From Phycisphaerales bacterium UBA2421 (lineage in GTDB: Bacteria > Planctomycetota > Phycisphaerae > Tepidisphaerales > Tepidisphaeraceae), in assembly GCA_002343075.1 (NCBI GenBank), contig DDRH01000036.1:184672-189915 (forward strand): DNA of 5,244 nt. Reading direction: 5' to 3'. Shown here in pieces: positions 5,052 through 5,244 of the stretch. Numbering within the stretch: the stretch's first letter is position 1; each line of letters opens with the position of its first letter. A program made the translations under genes and the position numbers. The notes under the pieces are model-generated. The model saw nothing but the letters and a program-made list of their open reading frames with translations, was not told the origin of the DNA and did not search any database.

Positions 5052-5079
5052 CCCGCGCGTCTGCTGCGCGGGGGCAGAC
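5052..5079. terminator. GC-rich overlapping hairpins between convergent genes, possible terminator
   Basis: CCCGCGC (5052-5058) pairs with GCGCGGG (5066-5072) around a 7-nt loop, starting 10 bp after the stop of the membrane protein gene. A second repeat, GTCTGC (5059-5064) with GCAGAC (5074-5079), overlaps it: its 5' arm lies in the loop of the first. The position, between convergent genes, suits transcription termination in both directions. No T run follows on either strand, so a classic intrinsic terminator is not supported. Confidence 0.35.
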
Positions 5080-5131
5080 CCATGCGACACAAGCACCCGC
5101 CGCGACCCCGCCAGGGTAGCCGTGCATCCGA

Positions 5132-5244
5132 TCAATGCGTTACCGCCCCGTCGCGGGCCGGGCCGACCAGCTTCGCATATTTCGCCAGCGCGCCCTGCGG
5201 ATACATCGGCGGGCGCGGCTTCCACGATTGCTTCCTTCGGGCCT
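5132..5244 (-). CDS. ilvD: Dihydroxy-acid dehydratase, C-terminal end only
   Basis: Only the last 36 codons and the TGA stop (5134-5132) are inside the window; the rest lies beyond the right edge. The peptide reads SWKPRPPMYPQGALAKYAKL and then VGPARDGAVTH. This matches the typical IlvD ending, W-K-x-P-x-P-x-Y-x-x-G-x-L-A-K-Y-A-K-L-V with a final GAVT. IlvD is a cytosolic iron-sulfur enzyme that dehydrates dihydroxy-acids to 2-keto acids in valine, leucine and isoleucine synthesis; none of its active-site residues are in view. It converges on the membrane protein gene with an 89-bp gap. The call rests on a short but characteristic tail, so it is confident but not certain. Confidence 0.85.
   Translation of the reverse strand, partial: ARRKQSWKPRPPMYPQGALAKYAKLVGPARDGAVTH

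Noticed and set aside
4838..5127. Several short frames on both strands over the 3' end of the membrane protein gene
   Set aside because: They overlap the Cys-rich coding tail, have Arg/Pro/Ala-rich shadow composition, and the real frame continues cleanly to its stop at 5042.
1..5244. CRISPR array, insertion sequence, tRNA or phage-like module
   Set aside because: No regularly spaced direct repeats, terminal inverted repeats with a transposase, cloverleaf sequences or defence/phage proteins were found on either strand.

Overview
The window is ordinary-looking bacterial chromosome of moderately high GC, densely packed with housekeeping genes and without mobile elements, rRNA, tRNA or CRISPR. 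The best lineage guess is Planctomycetota, perhaps Phycisphaerae. It rests on the MnmA variant (catalytic segment read as PNPCVRCNDWLKFG, plus a GCCS segment near residue 62), weak Shine-Dalgarno signals at most genes, and an unfamiliar Cys/Trp-rich membrane protein behind htpX. This is inferred from remembered family features and was not searched.

Layout, left to right. The minus strand carries a hotdog-fold acyl-CoA thioesterase (1-466) that runs off the left edge at its C-terminus. A 340-bp divergent gap follows, then pcm on the plus strand (807-1460, protein-L-isoaspartate O-methyltransferase). pcm converges on a two-gene minus-strand operon, pyrE then mnmA, whose stop and start codons overlap by one base (TGATG) at 2606. 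pyrE is divergent from htpX (3308-4195, membrane zinc protease) on the plus strand. htpX is followed after 46 bp by an unrecognised membrane protein (4242-5042) with a cytoplasm- or periplasm-facing cysteine/tryptophan-rich tail. The right edge holds the last 36 codons of a minus-strand gene that reads as the C-terminus of IlvD (dihydroxy-acid dehydratase), converging on the membrane protein gene.

Functionally this is a mix of maintenance and biosynthesis: protein repair (Pcm), membrane-protein quality control (HtpX), tRNA wobble-uridine thiolation (MnmA), pyrimidine synthesis (PyrE), branched-chain amino-acid synthesis (IlvD) and acyl-CoA turnover. Only pyrE-mnmA and htpX with its downstream gene look like operons.

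The most interesting non-coding signal is at the htpX start. A perfect 10-bp inverted repeat (3267-3276 / 3299-3308) runs up to the first base of the start codon and puts the GGAG ribosome-binding site at the edge of its 22-nt loop. It is interleaved with a second 6-bp inverted repeat, a geometry that allows a pseudoknot. Weaker stems covering the start codon are visible at pcm and at the gene after htpX. The most interesting coding item is the unknown 266-residue membrane protein. I see no clear undescribed multi-gene system here.
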